Below, piece after piece: positions 60,948 through 64,000 of a DNA stretch of 64,000 bases (position 1 is the stretch's first letter; each line of letters opens with the position of its first letter). The stretch lies in assembly GCF_963676815.1 (NCBI RefSeq), contig NZ_OY781365.1:4932501-4996500 (forward strand). The letters are read 5' to 3'. The DNA comes from an uncultured Draconibacterium sp. (GTDB taxonomy: Bacteria; Bacteroidota; Bacteroidia; Bacteroidales; Prolixibacteraceae). A program made the translations under genes and the position numbers. Under the pieces are notes generated by a model. That model worked only from the letters and a program-made list of their open reading frames with translations, was not told where the DNA came from and made no database searches.

Positions 60948-63140
60948 TTAAAAAGAAATTGACAGAAAGTTTTGTTTGCACAATGTGGTTTTCTGCTCTT
61001 TCCCTAAAAGTTCTTTACTACTTTGCAAGCTTGCGTATTTAAATATTATTTTTCGCATCTCTTTTTTTATTTCTTCAATAGCTTTTGAATTGATTTTTAT
61101 CTCCTTATTCAATAATTCTTTGGCAATAGAAACAGCTTTATCTTTTTGTCCACTTTCATCATATAATTTGGCCAACAAATATTTAGGGTAAAAACGGGAG
61201 GGGATCATATGCCAGGCATGTAAATAAGCCTGTTCAGCTTCCTGTGTTTTACCCAATGTTTTATAATTGTTGCCCAGCGTCGTATATGAAATGGTATTGT
61301 TTAAATATTCTTTGGATCGATTTAACAGGAAAATTGAGCTGTCCGGCTTTTCTGCCATTTCCAGCGCTTTACCGTATTGTACTAGGAAACTGCCGTTGTT
61401 TTTCAATTGTGGGTAGGCAAGCTCAAAATCTTCCAAACATTCGGGATAAGCACCTATATTGTATATATCGGAAGCATCCTTCCATGATTGATACGCCCGA
61501 TATTGCAAGCCAATGTATTTAAACGCCGGATAAACCAGTACTAAAATAATCAACAACATTGCATACCGGATAAATTTTTCCGCAACTCCTCTATTTTGTT
61601 TTGTCCTTATTGCTGCCTTTGCCTTTCTAAAACGTATTACCTTTTGTTGATTGGCAATAATTGCCACAAACAATACCAGCAACATTTTTATGGGCAGTAT
61701 GTCGGAGGGATAGGAAAACAAGGAAAATACAATAATGGCCAATAAACCGGCACGGACTGCCAAAAGTACAGGATTTATGCCTACTGATCGATTGGCTGGC
61801 GAAGTTTTCACCCCTAAATCCCCTAAAGGGGACTTTGTATCCAAAATTTGTTCTTCGCCTTTCTTTGTTTTTCCAAAGAATAAGGTAAACAAAACTGCAA
61901 TTACAAGCAATAATCCGGCTAGTCCGTATTCAATTGTCAGTTTCAGAAATTCATTGTAAGCATAGGATACATTATCAGCCACCATAGCTTCAGGTGAATC
62001 CGGATGGGATCGAAAATAATCGGCCTGGTAATTCATATAGGAAGCTGCAAACTTATCAGTGCCATGCCCCCAAACAGGTTTGTCTTTGATCATTTCAAGG
62101 CCAACTTTCCAAATCAGCAATCTTCCATCTGCCGAATCTTTCTTAAAGTGATACAATGCGCTTAAAATACCTCCAAAAAGTACCGTTATCAATACAAGTG
62201 CACCGGTTTTCCTTGCAAAGGAATTCAGGTACCGGCTTTGCCAATTCGCAAGTACCCCTTTGTACCGGTAAGCCAATAAATACATGGAAGATGCAATAAC
62301 CGCAAGCCAGGCTGCCCTGGAACGGGAAGCGGGTAAAACCAAAACAATAACCACCATTGAAGCAAGGCAAATCACCTCAATGCTATTAATTCTATTTTTT
62401 ATGAAATTACCGAAGTAATTTACCAACAAAGAAAATCTATTCTTCATTCCATTTATAATCCGCGGAATGATTTTATTTCCTTTCAATAAAGTTGAATGAA
62501 AATACTTTTTCATTCTTCGAATAAATCCCGAATGCATTAAAAAATGTATTCGGCATAAAAGAGTTTCTTTATAAAGATAGAAAGCTAAGGCTACCGGGAA
62601 AGTGCCGGCCAGGTAGCCGGAATAGGGACCGGGATTAAAGAAACTACCGGTTATACGAAAAATGCTGTGATTGGAGGGATAGTAACCCCATAATTGAAGA
62701 TTACCATATGCCGCCTGTACTATACCTGAAACAACTACTCCTATTAATAGATATTTTAGCAACGCATTTGGAAGTAGTCTAACAGCCAGGAAGAGTAGGG
62801 CAAAAGCTCCAAAAATAAGTATTTTAAGCGGCTCAGAATGGTATTTCCAGTAGGCGTATGCAACGAGAACAGCATACAAACCCAACAGTATGTCGGTTAG
62901 TGATGCCCTTAATTTTAGAATGCTTCCTTTTACGTTCCATTCGACCAACACAAATACAAAGCAAGCCAGCATTCCATAAAGGAATCCAAAGGCCTGGCTG
63001 CTTTGTATCAATTGATAGAGATTATTATTTCGAACGAATGGTACGAACAAGATTAATCCGAAAAGAAATATAACCTTTAACAAAGGTATAATCGTAAAGG
63101 AATAACTTCCTGTAATGGATTGAATTTTGGGTTTATTCAT
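60948..63140 (-). CDS. O-antigen-ligase-family membrane protein with C-terminal TPR
   Basis: The 730-residue protein has about 11 membrane helices, a large external loop typical of Wzy/WaaL-type enzymes with a VWGHGTDKFAASY segment, and a soluble C-terminal part with TPR-like repeats (SYTTLGNNYKTLGKTQEAE). A loop at residues of about 433-445 is made by an in-frame copy of the CCCCTAAA-type repeat (KSPLGDLGVKT). The family joins polymers to lipid or protein; some members glycosylate proteins. Here it stands between precursors 5 and 4, so peptide modification is possible but unproven. Confidence 0.85.
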   Translation of the reverse strand: MNKPKIQSITGSYSFTIIPLLKVIFLFGLILFVPFVRNNNLYQLIQSSQAFGFLYGMLACFVFVLVEWNVKGSILKLRASLTDILLGLYAVLVAYAYWKYHSEPLKILIFGAFALLFLAVRLLPNALLKYLLIGVVVSGIVQAAYGNLQLWGYYPSNHSIFRITGSFFNPGPYSGYLAGTFPVALAFYLYKETLLCRIHFLMHSGFIRRMKKYFHSTLLKGNKIIPRIINGMKNRFSLLVNYFGNFIKNRINSIEVICLASMVVIVLVLPASRSRAAWLAVIASSMYLLAYRYKGVLANWQSRYLNSFARKTGALVLITVLFGGILSALYHFKKDSADGRLLIWKVGLEMIKDKPVWGHGTDKFAASYMNYQADYFRSHPDSPEAMVADNVSYAYNEFLKLTIEYGLAGLLLVIAVLFTLFFGKTKKGEEQILDTKSPLGDLGVKTSPANRSVGINPVLLAVRAGLLAIIVFSLFSYPSDILPIKMLLVLFVAIIANQQKVIRFRKAKAAIRTKQNRGVAEKFIRYAMLLIILVLVYPAFKYIGLQYRAYQSWKDASDIYNIGAYPECLEDFELAYPQLKNNGSFLVQYGKALEMAEKPDSSIFLLNRSKEYLNNTISYTTLGNNYKTLGKTQEAEQAYLHAWHMIPSRFYPKYLLAKLYDESGQKDKAVSIAKELLNKEIKINSKAIEEIKKEMRKIIFKYASLQSSKELLGKEQKTTLCKQNFLSISF
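61810..61836 (-). repeat. CCCCTAAA-type repeat, in-frame copy in O-ligase gene
   Basis: ACCCCTAAATCCCCTAAAGG with GGACTTT after it contains the palindrome CCCCTAAAGGGG. It is read in frame as KSPLGDLGV within a loop between two membrane helices. Related copies lie at 52198 and, inverted, at 55497. Confidence 0.7.
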
Positions 63141-63199
63141 TAGCCCGAAATGAGATTGGAGTTATATTTCCGATGGGAAAATCATGCTTATTTATACTT

Positions 63200-63436
63200 C
63201 TAGAAATATTTCTCTCCTAAATCTTTGATGAAACCAAACAGCCCGGATGAAGGGGGTTCACTGTTTGGATAAACCCAAATAAGAGGGTCTGGATTTTCTT
63301 CTTCTGAATTTTCATCTGCCCTGGCCTGTACTAGTTCCAGGGAAATGGTGTTTGGCTCAGAACTGCTTCTTTCCGGGATAAACATATTGGTTACCAATAC
63401 TGCAATAAAGAAAATAGGGATAATAATTTTTTTCAT
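63200..63436 (-). CDS. NVEALA-like precursor 5 without cysteine
   Basis: The 78-residue precursor has a hydrophobic segment (residues 3-19), the linker NTISLELVQ and a predicted cut after ARA (residue 40). The mature part of about 38 residues is acidic and Pro-rich, then ends in a helix GLFGFIKDLGEKYF. It has no cysteine, unlike the other four. I chose the ATG at 63436, since the in-frame ATG further upstream precedes the leader by 20 odd residues. It lies 59 bases before the O-ligase gene. Confidence 0.65.
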   Translation of the reverse strand: MKKIIIPIFFIAVLVTNMFIPERSSSEPNTISLELVQARADENSEEENPDPLIWVYPNSEPPSSGLFGFIKDLGEKYF

Positions 63437-63520
63437 GATAGTTTTTTTATTTTTGGGATCAATGTCAAAACTGGTGATCACAAACATAACTATCAACTAG
63501 TTGAAGATGCAATTTTACAT

Positions 63521-63550
63521 GGGGTGTAAAAGTGTGCATGTGGTAAATTT
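63521..63550 (-). promoter_or_regulatory. GGGGTGTAAAAG upstream element, copy 2
   Basis: GGGGTGTAAAAGTGTG with AATTTTA before it and GGTAAA after it matches the copy at 58221 over about 30 bases. It lies 85 bases upstream of precursor 5 and just after the end of the HTH regulator gene. A target site for that regulator is a reasonable guess. Confidence 0.5.
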
Positions 63551-63568
63551 GTGCTATTTAGATGTATT

Positions 63569-64000
63569 CTATCTAATTTCTTTGAGAAAAAAGTATATCT
63601 CGGAAGCCTCATTCAATAATAGCTTATCCCTAATTCTTTTTTTTGCACTTTTAATGGCATCTACACCAACTTCGCATAAGCTTGAAATGGTGTGATTGTT
63701 CAAATTAAAATATAAACACATGCAATATTTTATATCGGTGGGAGAAAGTTGAGGATAATCGTTTTTAAGTTTCTCAATCCAGCCCGGTTTTAATTTCACA
63801 AAAATGGCCTCGTACTCCATCCAGGTCTTAATCTGTTCATCTTTCAGGGCTTTTAAAAATTCTGTCACATCCTGTGATTCAGTATATTGATCTTTTAATC
63901 TTTTAACTTGCACAATTAAATCACTATTCTCTCCTTTTGCTTTTTCCAATGAACCAAGTAATTTGTCAATCTGATCTTTGATCTCAATATTTTCAAGTTT
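63569..64000 (-). CDS. Coiled-coil/HTH regulator, 5' end outside window
   Basis: The frame is open to the window edge, so the gene starts beyond it. The visible 144 residues have a coiled coil (DQIDKLLGSLEKAKGEN, LIVQVKRLKDQY) followed by a helix-turn-helix domain LSPTDIKYCMCLYFNLNNH and VGVDAIKSAKKRIRDKL. This C-terminal domain is found in Bacteroidota regulators that have TPR repeats and a membrane helix in front. Its place at the head of the peptide island suggests that it controls it. The apparent start inside the window is a TTG and is not real. Confidence 0.75.
   Translation of the reverse strand, partial: KLENIEIKDQIDKLLGSLEKAKGENSDLIVQVKRLKDQYTESQDVTEFLKALKDEQIKTWMEYEAIFVKLKPGWIEKLKNDYPQLSPTDIKYCMCLYFNLNNHTISSLCEVGVDAIKSAKKRIRDKLLLNEASEIYFFLKEIR

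Noticed and set aside
1..64000. CRISPR arrays, insertion sequences, integrases, phage genes
   Set aside because: No regularly spaced repeats, transposase or integrase motifs were seen on either strand.

Overview
The window comes from a Bacteroidota chromosome, most probably a member of the Bacteroidales/Marinilabiliales; no taxon can be fixed without a search. The evidence is the gene content: DUF4270, DUF5916, DUF1573 and DUF4974 proteins, a FecI/FecR/TonB-receptor cassette, a V/A-type ATPase operon of the Bacteroidetes/Chlamydia kind, S1 sulfatases and NVEALA-like peptide precursors. Base composition is moderately AT-rich, and start sites lack obvious Shine-Dalgarno sequences. I see no rRNA, tRNA, CRISPR array, transposase or phage gene.

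Layout. 1-3.1 kb: two sulfatases (the first cut by the window edge) that end in a strong hairpin terminator. 3.1-7.1 kb: a palindromic repeat, then a minus-strand set of PepSY membrane protein, Arg/Gly-rich membrane protein, b-type cytochrome-like DUF4405 protein and DUF5916 outer-membrane protein. 7.4-14.6 kb: single-gene units (metallo-beta-lactamase-fold hydrolase, esterase, GT39-like glycosyltransferase, exported peroxiredoxin, cupin, LytTR regulator). 14.7-20.8 kb: beta-barrel protein, DUF4270 and Kelch lipoproteins, and a NarL-type two-component pair. 20.9-29.7 kb: a nine-gene minus-strand operon of two Usp-like proteins followed by V/A-ATPase A-B-E-DUF2764-D-I-K. Its c subunit keeps the residues that bind sodium in Enterococcus hirae NtpK.

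30-40 kb holds a regulatory locus: FKBP lipoprotein, ECF sigma factor, FecR-type anti-sigma, TonB receptor and, divergently, an operon of DUF2490, DUF4956, VTC-domain and Cthe_2159-like proteins. A two-part sequence, TAGGGT, exactly 15 bases, then TGTATWAWAA-like, occurs five times at plausible promoter positions: in front of the sigma gene, in front of the VTC operon, and in front of three short non-coding units that end in a covarying terminator hairpin (one of these lies at 13.6 kb). A sixth, weaker match sits in the end of the receptor gene. My reading is a self-regulated ECF sigma regulon that includes a small-RNA family.

40.3-64 kb is one long minus-strand island built around short secreted peptides. 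A unit of precursor peptide(s), hairpin, six-bladed beta-propeller lipoprotein and membrane-anchored CxxC thioredoxin-like protein occurs three times. Added to it are a second-type signal peptidase I with a DUF1573 lipoprotein, a transglutaminase-like lipoprotein, a tripartite efflux system with two RND permeases, an O-antigen-ligase/TPR protein, a further cysteine-free precursor and, at the edge, a coiled-coil/HTH regulator. Leaders of 40-46 residues ending in AxA suggest cleavage by the local signal peptidase. Decayed pieces of an O-ligase-like and an RND gene next to unit 2 show that the island has grown by unit duplication and deletion. This island and the ECF/small-RNA regulon are the two most likely undescribed systems here.
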